5,394 nt of DNA from Candidatus Nanopelagicales bacterium (GTDB taxonomy: Bacteria; Actinomycetota; Actinomycetes; S36-B12; UBA10799): NCBI GenBank assembly GCA_030699055.1, contig JAUYKX010000202.1:1-5394 (forward strand). Direction: 5' to 3'. Position 1 is the stretch's first letter, and each line of letters opens with the position of its first letter. The position numbers and the translations under genes were made by a program. Below the pieces are notes generated by a model. That model was not told the origin of the DNA. It ran no database searches and saw nothing but the letters and a program-made list of their open reading frames with translations. Below, piece by piece: positions 1 through 5,394 of the stretch.

Positions 1-2
1 AG

Positions 3-905
3 GAGCGCCTGAACTCGCGCGACGCGGTGCGGCTGGTGAGCGGCTTCGTGCGCCCGGCGCTCGAGCTCTGGCTCAACCAGCATGTGGACTACGGCAAGAA
101 GCTGGCCGAACTGGCCATCAAGGCCGCACAGACGCGCCAGAAGGCCGGCCAGAAGGTCGAAAAGCGCAAGGGCTCGGGCGTGGCTGTGCTGCCCGGAAAG
201 CTCACCGATTGCGAAAGCCGCGACATCGCCTACAACGAAGTGTTCCTTGTCGAGGGCGATTCGGCCGGTGGTTCGGCCCGGAGTGGGCGCGATCCGATGA
301 CTCAGGCCATCCTGCCGATCCGCGGGAAGATCTTGAACGTGGAGAAGTCCCGACTCGATCGGGTGCTGGCCAACAACGAGGTTCTGGCACTGATCTCCGC
401 CCTGGGAACCGGAGTGCAGGACGAATTCGATCTAGACAGACTGCGGTACCACAAGCTGGTGCTGATGGCAGACGCCGACGTCGACGGCCAACACATTCGA
501 ACACTGCTGTTGACGTTGCTGTTTCGGTTCATGCGGCCACTACTCGATCTTGGTCATGTGTACCTCGCGCAACCCCCGCTATACAAGATCAAATGGAGTC
601 GGGTGGAGCCGCAGTACGCGTATTCGGATCGGGAGCGCGACGCGTTTGTGCGCAGCGGACTGGCTGCGGGTTCGAAGCTGCCCAAGGGGGACGGGGTGCA
701 GAGGTACAAGGGACTCGGGGAGATGAACGCGGACGAGCTCTGGGAGACGACCATGGATCCGTCGCGCCGGGTTCTGCTCCAGGTGACTTTGGATGACGCC
801 GCTCAAGCCGACGAGTTGTTCACCATGCTCATGGGTGAGGACGTGGAGGCGCGGCGGAAGTTCATTCAGCGAAATGCCAAGGATGTGCGTTTCCTGGACA
901 TCTGA
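3..905 (+). CDS. gyrB: DNA gyrase subunit B, C-terminal part (5' end outside window)
   Basis: ATPase-bearing subunit of type IIA topoisomerase DNA gyrase; with GyrA it forms the A2B2 complex that introduces negative supercoils. The reading frame is open from the window edge and gives about 300 residues, roughly the last half of a 650-690 residue protein. Seen in the partial protein: the TOPRIM motif EGDSAGG (catalytic Glu about residue 84), the Mg-binding DADVDG (Asp about 157, 159, 161), then QPPLYKIK and the tail motifs RYKGLGEM and DVRFLDI that end actinobacterial GyrB. There is no large insertion in the TOPRIM/tail region such as E. coli GyrB carries. The ATPase domain and start codon lie upstream of the window. 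It ends in TGA, 71 bases before gyrA, consistent with co-transcription. ParE is the main alternative, but the adjacent gyrA and the close match to the remembered mycobacterial GyrB tail make GyrB much more likely. Confidence 0.97.
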   Translation, partial: ERLNSRDAVRLVSGFVRPALELWLNQHVDYGKKLAELAIKAAQTRQKAGQKVEKRKGSGVAVLPGKLTDCESRDIAYNEVFLVEGDSAGGSARSGRDPMTQAILPIRGKILNVEKSRLDRVLANNEVLALISALGTGVQDEFDLDRLRYHKLVLMADADVDGQHIRTLLLTLLFRFMRPLLDLGHVYLAQPPLYKIKWSRVEPQYAYSDRERDAFVRSGLAAGSKLPKGDGVQRYKGLGEMNADELWETTMDPSRRVLLQVTLDDAAQADELFTMLMGEDVEARRKFIQRNAKDVRFLDI

Positions 906-960
906 CCCAATGTCGATCAAAGTCGAGGTGGCGGTGAAGTCGAAATCGATGACAGCCGCG

Positions 961-966
961 AAGGGA
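961..966 (+). promoter_or_regulatory. Ribosome binding site for gyrA
   Basis: AAGGGA lies 10 bases before the GTG at 977. It supports this non-ATG start over later in-frame Met codons (for example Met27), which would remove the conserved RIEPVEI segment. I see no convincing separate promoter in the 71-base gyrB-gyrA gap. Confidence 0.6.
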
Positions 967-976
967 CATCATCAAC

Positions 977-3637
977 GTGGCTGAAGACGAAGACCAGGGA
1001 TCCGCGGACGTTTCCGCGGACGGCCGAATCGAACCGGTCGAGATCCAAACTGAAATGGCGAGGTCGTACCTCGACTATGCGATGAGCGTGATCGTCGGGC
1101 GAGCTCTGCCCGACGTTCGCGACGGCCTCAAGCCGGTCCATCGGCGGGTGCTCTATGCCATGCACGACGGCGGATATCGACCCGACCGGGGTTTCTTCAA
1201 GTCCGCTCGCGTGGTCGGCGACGTGTTGGGCAACTACCACCCGCACGGTGACACGGCGGTCTACGACGCGCTCGTCCGGCTGGTTCAACCGTGGTCCCTG
1301 CGCTACCCGCTGGTGGACGGTCAGGGCAACTTTGGATCCCCGGGTAACGACCCGGCTGCCGCCCAGCGCTACACCGAGTGCCGCATGTCCCAACTGTCGA
1401 TGGAGTTGCTGCGCGAGATCGACGAGGAAACCGTCGACTTCGCCGACAACTACGACGGCAAAACGAAGGAACCGGTGCTGCTGCCGGCCAGGTTCCCCAA
1501 CCTGCTGGTCAACGGATCGGCCGGAATCGCCGTGGGTATGGCGACGAATATTCCGCCGCACAATCTCACCGAGGTCGCGGCCGGGGCCCAGTGGGCGCTG
1601 GCACATCCGGAGGCCGAGCGGTCCGAGCTACTGGCCGCTCTGCTGGAACGGATCTCGGGCCCCGACTTCCCGACGGGGGCCCTGATCGTCGGTCGTCGCG
1701 GGATCGATGACGCGTATCGCACCGGCCGTGGGTCGATCATCATGCGGGCGGTGGTCGACATTGAGGAAGACCAGCGCGGCCGCACCTGTTTGGTGATCAC
1801 CGAGTTGCCCTATCAGGTGAACCCGGACAATCTGGCGCTCAGGATCGCGGAGCTGACCGACGCCGGGAAGATCACCGGGATCGCTGATCTACGCGACGAT
1901 TCCTCGTCGCGGACCGGGCAACGACTGGTGGTGATCCTGAAGCGAGACGCCCAACCGAGAGTCGTGCTCAACCAGCTCTACAAGCACACGCAACTTCAGG
2001 AGACCTTCGGGGCGAACATGCTCGCCCTGGTGGACGGGGTTCCCCGCACCTTGTCGCTGGACCAGTTCGTCACTTACTGGATCGCCCACCAGCTGGAGGT
2101 GATCAGTAGGCGGACCCGGTACCGGCTCCGCAAGGCGGAAGAACGGGCTCACATTCTTCTCGGGTATCTCAAGGCGCTGGATGCTCTGGACGCGGTGATC
2201 GCCCTGATTCGGGCCTCAGCGACCGTCGATCTGGCCCGGACCGGGCTGATGGAGCTGCTGGAAATCGATGAGATCCAGGCGACCGCCATCCTGGACATGC
2301 AGTTGCGTCGGCTCGCCGCCCTGGAGCACAAGAAGATCACCGATGAATACGCCGAACTACAGGTATCGATCGCTGACTACCGGTCGATTCTGGCTGACGA
2401 ATCGCGGCAGCGGGCCATCGTGTCCGAGGAACTGGCCGAGATCACGGCCAAGCACGGTGACGAGCGCCGAAGCCGCCTGATCCCCGCCGATGATCTGGCC
2501 TCCGACGAAGACCTGATTCCGGTACGTGACGTGGTCGTGACGATCACCGCCGGCGGGTACGCCAAGCGGACTGACGTCGAGATGTACCGCTCACAGCGCC
2601 GTGGGGGTAGAGGTGTGCGAGGAGCGGCCCTGCGGGCCGACGACGTGGTGGCGCACCTGTTCGTCACGTCAACGCATTCTTGGGTGCTGTTCTTCACGGA
2701 CCGGGGTCGGGTTTACCGGATCAAGGCATACCAGCTGCCCGAGCTGGCGCGAGACGCCCGTGGGCAGCACATGGCGAACCTGTTGGCCCTTGACGCGGAT
2801 GAGGAGATTGTCGAGGTCATGGTTCTCGCCGGGTACGACGCGGCGGAGTATCTGGTGGTGGCAACTCGCGGCGGCATGGTCAAGAAGACCCCGTTGACGG
2901 AGTACGACACGAACCGCACCGGCGGAATCATCGCCGCCAATCTGCGGGAGGGGGATTCGCTGGTTTCGGCCCGGTTGGCCGGTTCCGACGACGACCTACT
3001 GCTGGTCTCCCGGGGCGGCATGTCAGTTCGGTTCCGGTGCAACGACGAGACGTTGAGACCGATGGGTCGGGCAACTTCCGGCGTGATCGGCATGCGATTC
3101 AGGTCCGATGACAAGTTGTTGACCATGGAGGTCGCTCGGCCCGGTACGTACGTGGTCACGGTGACGGCCGGGGGTTTCGCGAAACGGACCTCGATCGACG
3201 AGTGGGCCACCAAGGGCCGAGGCGGACTCGGGGTACGGGCCATGAACCTGGTCGAGGAACGGGGATCACTGGTCGGTGCGCTCGTGTGCGACGAAGGAGA
3301 CGAGTTGTTCGCTGTCGCCAACGACGGGGTGGTGATCAGAACACGAGTCGAGGAGATCCGCAGCACCGGGCGGGACACCATGGGAGTCGCTCTGATGGGT
3401 CTGAGCGAGGACCGATCGCTCGTCGCCGCGGCCAGGGCGGCTGAAACCGAGATCGAAGCCGATGACGGCGAGGAAACAGGTGACGACGCCTCCGACGACG
3501 CCTCCGACACATCGGACACCTCCGACACCGACATGGGGCAAGATGTCGGCGTGCCGATCGCCCCGGATGAGCCATCGGGCGGCGGGGCACGCCAGGATGA
3601 CCCAGTGATTACAGGTCCGGAGGCGGCAGGTGACTGA
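977..3637 (+). CDS. gyrA: DNA gyrase subunit A
   Basis: DNA breakage-reunion and DNA-wrapping subunit of gyrase, 886 residues (about 838 in M. tuberculosis). The GTG start at 977 has AAGGGA at 961-966 ahead of it and gives the usual short N-terminus before RIEPVEI. Seen: winged-helix core with NYHPHGD (85-91) and catalytic Tyr132 in QRYTECR; quinolone-determining positions Thr93 and Asp97 (E. coli Ser83 and Asp87); coiled-coil gate about 365-495; six-bladed C-terminal wrapping domain from about 515. The canonical GyrA-box QRRGGRG is at 540-546. A second, degenerate box KGRGGLG lies at 746-752, where M. tuberculosis has QGRGGKG. From about 821 the protein ends in a long acidic Asp/Glu/Ser/Thr-rich tail, which accounts for most of the extra length; in E. 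coli GyrA an acidic tail modulates supercoiling. No intein interrupts the catalytic Tyr region, a site used by inteins in some mycobacteria. The last 8 bases overlap the next gene. Confidence 0.98.
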   Translation: MAEDEDQGSADVSADGRIEPVEIQTEMARSYLDYAMSVIVGRALPDVRDGLKPVHRRVLYAMHDGGYRPDRGFFKSARVVGDVLGNYHPHGDTAVYDALVRLVQPWSLRYPLVDGQGNFGSPGNDPAAAQRYTECRMSQLSMELLREIDEETVDFADNYDGKTKEPVLLPARFPNLLVNGSAGIAVGMATNIPPHNLTEVAAGAQWALAHPEAERSELLAALLERISGPDFPTGALIVGRRGIDDAYRTGRGSIIMRAVVDIEEDQRGRTCLVITELPYQVNPDNLALRIAELTDAGKITGIADLRDDSSSRTGQRLVVILKRDAQPRVVLNQLYKHTQLQETFGANMLALVDGVPRTLSLDQFVTYWIAHQLEVISRRTRYRLRKAEERAHILLGYLKALDALDAVIALIRASATVDLARTGLMELLEIDEIQATAILDMQLRRLAALEHKKITDEYAELQVSIADYRSILADESRQRAIVSEELAEITAKHGDERRSRLIPADDLASDEDLIPVRDVVVTITAGGYAKRTDVEMYRSQRRGGRGVRGAALRADDVVAHLFVTSTHSWVLFFTDRGRVYRIKAYQLPELARDARGQHMANLLALDADEEIVEVMVLAGYDAAEYLVVATRGGMVKKTPLTEYDTNRTGGIIAANLREGDSLVSARLAGSDDDLLLVSRGGMSVRFRCNDETLRPMGRATSGVIGMRFRSDDKLLTMEVARPGTYVVTVTAGGFAKRTSIDEWATKGRGGLGVRAMNLVEERGSLVGALVCDEGDELFAVANDGVVIRTRVEEIRSTGRDTMGVALMGLSEDRSLVAAARAAETEIEADDGEETGDDASDDASDTSDTSDTDMGQDVGVPIAPDEPSGGGARQDDPVITGPEAAGD
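3482..3523 (+). repeat. Short tandem repeats encoding the acidic GyrA tail
   Basis: Two exact 12-base copies of GACGACGCCTCC (3482-3493 and 3494-3505) encode Asp-Asp-Ala-Ser twice. Two 9-base units follow (GACACATCG and GACACCTCC, 3506-3523), each encoding Asp-Thr-Ser. The repeats stay in frame and have probably lengthened the disordered acidic tail by slippage. This is coding microrepeat, not a mobile or regulatory element. Confidence 0.75.
3619..3623 (+). promoter_or_regulatory. Ribosome binding site inside gyrA for the DUF3566 gene
   Basis: GGAGG sits six bases before the GTG at 3630, inside the last codons of gyrA. It fixes the start of the downstream gene, which overlaps the gyrA stop. 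Ribosomes finishing gyrA are placed to re-initiate here. Confidence 0.8.
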
Positions 3638-4046
3638 AACCGAACAGATAGCCGATGTAGTCGAGGCACCGGCAAAGGCCACAGGACCCCGGCAGGCCCG
3701 ACTTCGGGTCTCCCGCGTGGACCCTTGGTCGGTGATGAAGACCTCCTTCCTGCTGTCCCTGGGCCTGGCGATCGTGGTGGTGGTCGCGCTGCTGCTGATT
3801 TGGTTGTTGCTCACCGCCTTCGGAGTTTTCGATTCCATCAACAAGACGGTCAGTGACGTGGCCGGTCCGACCAGCGGGATCGATGTGCTCGAAGCCCTGT
3901 CCTTCGGTCGGGTGGTCGGGTATGCGCTGCTGTTGGCGGTGTTCGAGGTCGTGATGACGTCGGTACTGGCGACGCTGGTCGCCGGGATCTACAACGCGAC
4001 CGCCGGACTGACCGGGGGTTTCGAACTCACCTTGTCCGAAGACTGA
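3630..4046 (+). CDS. DUF3566 two-helix membrane protein
   Basis: 138-residue predicted inner-membrane protein of the DUF3566 family; the syntenic M. tuberculosis gene is Rv0007. No biochemical function is established to my knowledge. Seen: a hydrophilic N-terminus of about 30 residues, the segment [12 protein letters not shown] (26-37) that I associate with this family, one hydrophobic helix about 39-65, a short polar loop about 67-92, and a second helix about 93-120 ending in a Gly-rich stretch and an acidic C-terminus. No signal peptidase site or catalytic motif is visible. The GTG start is chosen because GGAGG lies six bases upstream and the reading frame then begins with a typical charged N-terminus. 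The gene overlaps gyrA by 8 bases, so translational coupling with gyrase is likely. Rv0007 homologues can carry longer disordered N-termini; this one is short. Family assignment rests on sequence appearance plus position. Confidence 0.88.
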   Translation: MTETEQIADVVEAPAKATGPRQARLRVSRVDPWSVMKTSFLLSLGLAIVVVVALLLIWLLLTAFGVFDSINKTVSDVAGPTSGIDVLEALSFGRVVGYALLLAVFEVVMTSVLATLVAGIYNATAGLTGGFELTLSED

Positions 4047-4128
4047 TCAGCTCGCATCCGCGGCGCCGATCGGTTGCCGTTCCCCGCTGGACGCTCGGCT
4101 CGGGTCGATGCTCGGAGCCCCTGTGAGG

Positions 4129-4134
4129 TAACCT
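4129..4134 (+). promoter_or_regulatory. Candidate -10 element of the tRNA-Ile promoter
   Basis: TAACCT fits the actinobacterial TANNNT -10 pattern. A start site about seven bases downstream would fall near 4141, leaving a leader of about five bases before tRNA-Ile, which is normal for a tRNA gene. The -35 region around 4105-4111 (TCGATGC) is a poor match. The hexamer lies inside the symmetric sequence GAGGTAACCTC (4125-4135). The rest of the 4047-4145 spacer shows no convincing terminator or gene. Confidence 0.4.
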
Positions 4135-4145
4135 CTAGCGGCTGC

Positions 4146-4220
4146 GGGCCCATAGCTCAGCTTGGTTAGAGCGCTTCCCTGATAAGGAAGAGGTCACTGG
4201 TTCAAATCCAGTTGGGCCCA
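4146..4220 (+). tRNA. ileT: tRNA-Ile (anticodon GAT)
   Basis: Decodes Ile codons AUC and AUU. All arms fold: 7-bp acceptor GGGCCCA/TGGGCCC (4146-4152 with 4213-4219), D stem GCTC/GAGC (4155-4158 with 4169-4172), anticodon stem CTTCC/GGAAG with loop CTGATAA and anticodon GAT at 4181-4183, a five-base variable region, T stem ACTGG/CCAGT with loop TTCAAAT, and discriminator A4220. The 3' CCA is not encoded (the next bases are CAT), so it must be added after processing. In many bacteria tRNA-Ile and tRNA-Ala lie in the rRNA spacer; here they stand alone behind gyrA, as in mycobacteria. The following gene begins after a single base. Confidence 0.98.
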
Positions 4221-4221
4221 C

Positions 4222-4347
4222 ATGAAAAAGTTACTGCTATTGGCTGCCGTTGCGGCTGCCGCTTACATTGTGTATCGCCAGGTGTCGGCCGGACAGGCCG
4301 AGCAGGATTTGTGGAACGAGGCAACCGCCGATCCTGACATCAGGTAG
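4222..4347 (+). CDS. DLW-39 family mini membrane protein
   Basis: 41-residue protein: MKK, a hydrophobic stretch (Leu4-Val17), Tyr18-Arg19, then a polar tail containing AEQDLWNEA (26-34) and ending in DPDIR. The size, the Met-Lys-Lys start with Leu/Ala-rich helix, and the Asp-Leu-Trp motif at 29-31 match what I recall of the DLW-39 family, tiny actinobacterial proteins encoded near the gyrase genes. Function unknown. One N-terminal helix with a cytoplasmic or extracytoplasmic tail is inferred; a cleaved signal peptide is less likely because no AXA-type site precedes the tail clearly. The ATG begins one base after the tRNA-Ile discriminator base, so there is no room for a Shine-Dalgarno sequence outside the tRNA. 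Translation may be near-leaderless after tRNA 3' processing. No other in-frame start keeps the helix. Confidence 0.85.
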   Translation: MKKLLLLAAVAAAAYIVYRQVSAGQAEQDLWNEATADPDIR

Positions 4348-4371
4348 TTGCCGACCCGCGACCACCTGATG
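4338..4371 (+). repeat. 8-bp inverted repeat at the end of the mini-protein gene
   Basis: CATCAGGT (4338-4345) is the exact reverse complement of ACCTGATG (4364-4371), with an 18-base loop. The left arm runs into the TAG stop codon. There is no T-run after it. It could be an intrinsic hairpin, a processing signal or chance. It cannot form together with the 4355-4379 hairpin. Confidence 0.5.
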
Positions 4372-4379
4372 CTCGCGGG
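4355..4379 (+). repeat. 7-bp inverted repeat overlapping the 5' end of tRNA-Ala
   Basis: CCCGCGA (4355-4361) is the exact reverse complement of TCGCGGG (4373-4379), with an 11-base loop. The right arm includes the first three bases of tRNA-Ala, so this leader hairpin would compete with the tRNA acceptor stem. Its left arm lies in the loop of the 4338-4371 hairpin. Forming both stems as a pseudoknot would leave only one base (4372) to cross an 8-bp stem, so the two are alternatives. Confidence 0.5.
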
Positions 4380-4449
4380 GACGTAGCTCAATTGGTAGAG
4401 CACCGCCTTTGCAAGGCGGGGGTTAGGGGTTCAAGTCCCCTCGTCTCCA
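4377..4449 (+). tRNA. alaT: tRNA-Ala (anticodon TGC)
   Basis: Decodes GCA and related Ala codons. Acceptor GGGGACG/CGTCTCC (4377-4383 with 4442-4448) contains the G3:U70 wobble pair (G4379 with T4446), the main identity element for alanyl-tRNA synthetase. D stem GCTC/GAGC (4386-4389 with 4398-4401), anticodon stem CCGCC/GGCGG with loop TTTGCAA and anticodon TGC at 4410-4412, T stem AGGGG/CCCCT with loop TTCAAGT, discriminator A4449. CCA is not encoded. It may share a transcript with tRNA-Ile, since only the mini-protein gene and 29 bases lie between and no separate promoter is obvious. Confidence 0.98.
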
Positions 4450-4457
4450 CGGCGTGC

Positions 4458-4498
4458 CCGCAGCCTGGTCAGAGGGCGAGTGATTGCTCAGGCTGCGG
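4458..4498 (+). terminator. Candidate hairpin terminator after tRNA-Ala
   Basis: CCGCAGCCTG (4458-4467) and CAGGCTGCGG (4489-4498) form a perfect 10-bp stem with a 21-base loop, nine bases after tRNA-Ala. No T-tract follows (the next bases are TGAGGC). Actinobacterial hairpin terminators often lack a T-tract, and the position between a tRNA and the next protein gene suits termination. It could instead be a 5' leader structure of the ppiA transcript. Confidence 0.5.
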
Positions 4499-4571
4499 TG
4501 AGGCAAGCGTGAGGCGGTGGCCTGCCGTATTGCCGCCGGGGGTTGGTTGCCGGCCCGGATCGGGAGCATGT

Positions 4572-4576
4572 GAGGA
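4572..4576 (+). promoter_or_regulatory. Ribosome binding site fixing the ppiA start
   Basis: GAGGA lies seven bases before the ATG at 4584. It separates the true start from the in-frame open stretch that continues upstream into tRNA-Ala. No clear promoter is visible in 4499-4571. Confidence 0.8.
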
Positions 4577-4583
4577 TGCCCGA

Positions 4584-5111
4584 ATGGCGACAACCACAGC
4601 AACCCTGCACACCAATCGCGGCGACATCAAGCTCAACCTGTTCGACAACCATGCCCCGAAGACGGTGGCGATCTTTGTCGGCCTGGCGGACGGAAGCCTT
4701 GCCTGGAAGAACCCCCGGAACGGAGTGGCGGGCTCCGGCCCCCTCTATGACGGAGTGCCGTTTCATCGGGTGATCCCCGGATTCATGATTCAGGGGGGAG
4801 ATCCGCTCGGTAACGGCACCGGGGGTCCGGGCTTCAACTTCGCCGACGAGTTCCATCCGGAGCTGTCTTTCGATCGCCCCTACCTGTTGGCCATGGCCAA
4901 CTCGGGTCCGAACACCAATGGGTCACAGTTCTTCGTCACGGTGGCGCCGACCAAGTGGCTCACCCACAAGCACACCATCTTCGGCGAAGTGGCCGACCAG
5001 GCCTCACGCGACGTGGTGGACGAGATTGCCGGAGTGGCAACCGATTCCCGCGATCGACCGCTCGACGACGTGGTGATCAACTCGGTTACGGTTGACAAGG
5101 TCACCGACTGA
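4584..5111 (+). CDS. ppiA: Peptidyl-prolyl cis-trans isomerase A (cyclophilin)
   Basis: Cyclophilin-type isomerase that speeds cis-trans rotation at Xaa-Pro bonds during protein folding. 175 residues (M. tuberculosis PpiA about 182), without signal peptide or membrane segment, so cytoplasmic. Seen: opening strand TLHTNRGDIKLNLF (7-20), the active-site run FHRVIPGFMIQGGD (60-73) with catalytic Arg62, Phe67, Met68 and Gln70, then MANSGPNTNGSQFF (104-117) with Asn106, Gln115 and Phe116, and KWLTHKHTIFGEV with Trp125 and His130. These match human cyclophilin A Arg55, Phe60, Met61, Gln63, Asn102, Gln111, Trp121 and His126. The ATG at 4584 is preferred because GAGGA lies seven bases upstream and the protein then begins at the start of the domain. 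The reading frame is open upstream to 4392 but that part runs through tRNA-Ala. It is followed after eight bases by the rhomboid gene, suggesting one transcript. Confidence 0.96.
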   Translation: MATTTATLHTNRGDIKLNLFDNHAPKTVAIFVGLADGSLAWKNPRNGVAGSGPLYDGVPFHRVIPGFMIQGGDPLGNGTGGPGFNFADEFHPELSFDRPYLLAMANSGPNTNGSQFFVTVAPTKWLTHKHTIFGEVADQASRDVVDEIAGVATDSRDRPLDDVVINSVTVDKVTD

Positions 5112-5119
5112 ACACTCCC

Positions 5120-5394
5120 TTGTCCGAGACCCCCCCGATCCTCGCCTGCTATCGGCACCCGGATCGACCGACGCGCATTACGTGTACAAGATGCGAACGT
5201 CCGATCTGTTCGGAGTGCATGATTCCGGTCCCGGTCGGCTTTCAGTGTCCGCACTGCGTTGGCGGCATCGAGCCCGAACGGGCGCGAACGCCGGCCCTGG
5301 CAGTCGGACCCGCCCAATCGAGCCCGTACGTGACCTGGTCGATCATGGGACTGTGTGTCCTGGCCTTCTTGTTGTCCAGTGCGGGAGGCCTGTC
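5120..5394 (+). CDS. Rhomboid family protein with N-terminal zinc finger (3' end outside window)
   Basis: First 91 residues of a predicted rhomboid-family intramembrane protein. Seen: a cysteine-rich N-terminus with Cys10, His13, Cys22, Cys25, Cys30, Cys33, Cys43 and Cys46, spaced as CxxH, CxxC, CxxC, CxxC; eight ligands suit two zinc ions in a B-box-like fold. A linker of about 25 residues rich in Pro and Ala (47-70) follows, then the first hydrophobic helix from about 71. The catalytic Gly-x-Ser-Gly and His lie beyond the window, so protease activity cannot be judged. A rhomboid gene with this zinc finger follows ppiA in streptomycetes, which supports the call. The TTG start at 5120 is inferred: the frame has a stop at 5093-5095, and the only other candidate upstream is CTG at 5108. 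No Shine-Dalgarno is visible, so initiation may depend on coupling to ppiA, whose stop is eight bases away. Confidence 0.82.
   Translation, partial: MSETPPILACYRHPDRPTRITCTRCERPICSECMIPVPVGFQCPHCVGGIEPERARTPALAVGPAQSSPYVTWSIMGLCVLAFLLSSAGGL

Noticed and set aside
906..976. Possible promoter or small gene between gyrB and gyrA
   Set aside because: Only loose GTCGA repeats and no paired -35/-10; the overlapping open frame at 793-984 is a shadow of the gyrB end.
1340..1400. Checked the GyrA catalytic Tyr region for an intein or insertion
   Set aside because: The protein reads straight through [14 protein letters not shown] with no insert.
917..1606. Minus-strand open frame (229 residues) opposite the gyrA N-terminus
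   Set aside because: Shadow of gyrA codon bias; Val/Arg/His-rich, with no recognisable motif.
2713..3675. Long open frame on the minus strand opposite gyrA (320 residues)
   Set aside because: Ser/Arg/Pro-rich composition typical of the antisense of a GC-rich gene; no domain, and it lies wholly over an unquestionable gyrA.
4058..4119. Possible terminator after the DUF3566 gene (CCGCGG, GGCGCC, CCGATCGG palindromes; GGCTC/GAGCC pair; GCTCGG repeated at 4093 and 4110)
   Set aside because: Stems are only 4-5 bp with poor loops and no T-run; expected by chance in GC-rich DNA.
4338..4379. H-type pseudoknot from the two overlapping stems
   Set aside because: Only one base (4372) would have to cross an 8-bp stem, which is sterically implausible; treated as alternative hairpins.
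4392..4583. In-frame extension of ppiA upstream into tRNA-Ala (a 239-residue version of the protein)
   Set aside because: The added N-terminus is a translation of tRNA-Ala and of the 10-bp hairpin region. It lacks homology to cyclophilins, and the ATG at 4584 has its own GAGGA.

Overview
This is an ordinary but well-preserved stretch of an actinobacterial (Actinomycetota) chromosome, almost certainly close to the replication origin. The DNA is GC-rich, every gene lies on the + strand, and GTG and TTG starts are common. The gene order is gyrB (3' part), gyrA, a DUF3566 membrane protein, tRNA-Ile(GAT), a tiny DLW-39-type protein, tRNA-Ala(TGC), a cyclophilin (ppiA) and a zinc-finger rhomboid protein (5' part). 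Mycobacteria and streptomycetes have a closely similar order. I cannot name the genus.

Region by region: 3-905 is the C-terminal half of GyrB. A 71-base gap follows, then full-length GyrA (977-3637) with one canonical GyrA-box, a degenerate second box and a long acidic tail. The DUF3566 gene (3630-4046) overlaps the end of gyrA by 8 bases and has a strong Shine-Dalgarno sequence inside gyrA. The spacer 4047-4145 ends in a plausible -10 element for the tRNA unit. tRNA-Ile (4146-4220) is followed after one base by the ATG of a 41-residue membrane-anchored protein (4222-4347). The short gap before tRNA-Ala (4377-4449) contains two mutually exclusive inverted repeats. A 10-bp inverted repeat (4458-4498) follows tRNA-Ala and may be a terminator. 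ppiA (4584-5111) starts downstream of a clear GAGGA site. Eight bases after its stop comes the start of a rhomboid-family membrane protein (from 5120), which runs off the window.

How the genes work together: GyrB and GyrA form the A2B2 DNA gyrase that introduces negative supercoils. DUF3566 is probably translationally coupled to gyrA, but its role is unknown. The two tRNAs, the cyclophilin and the rhomboid share a conserved neighbourhood rather than an obvious pathway. No stretch longer than 300 bases lacks a gene. I see no mobile element, CRISPR array, intein or phage signature, and no clearly new system. The most interesting point is the tRNA-Ile / mini-protein junction, where no Shine-Dalgarno sequence can exist outside the tRNA.
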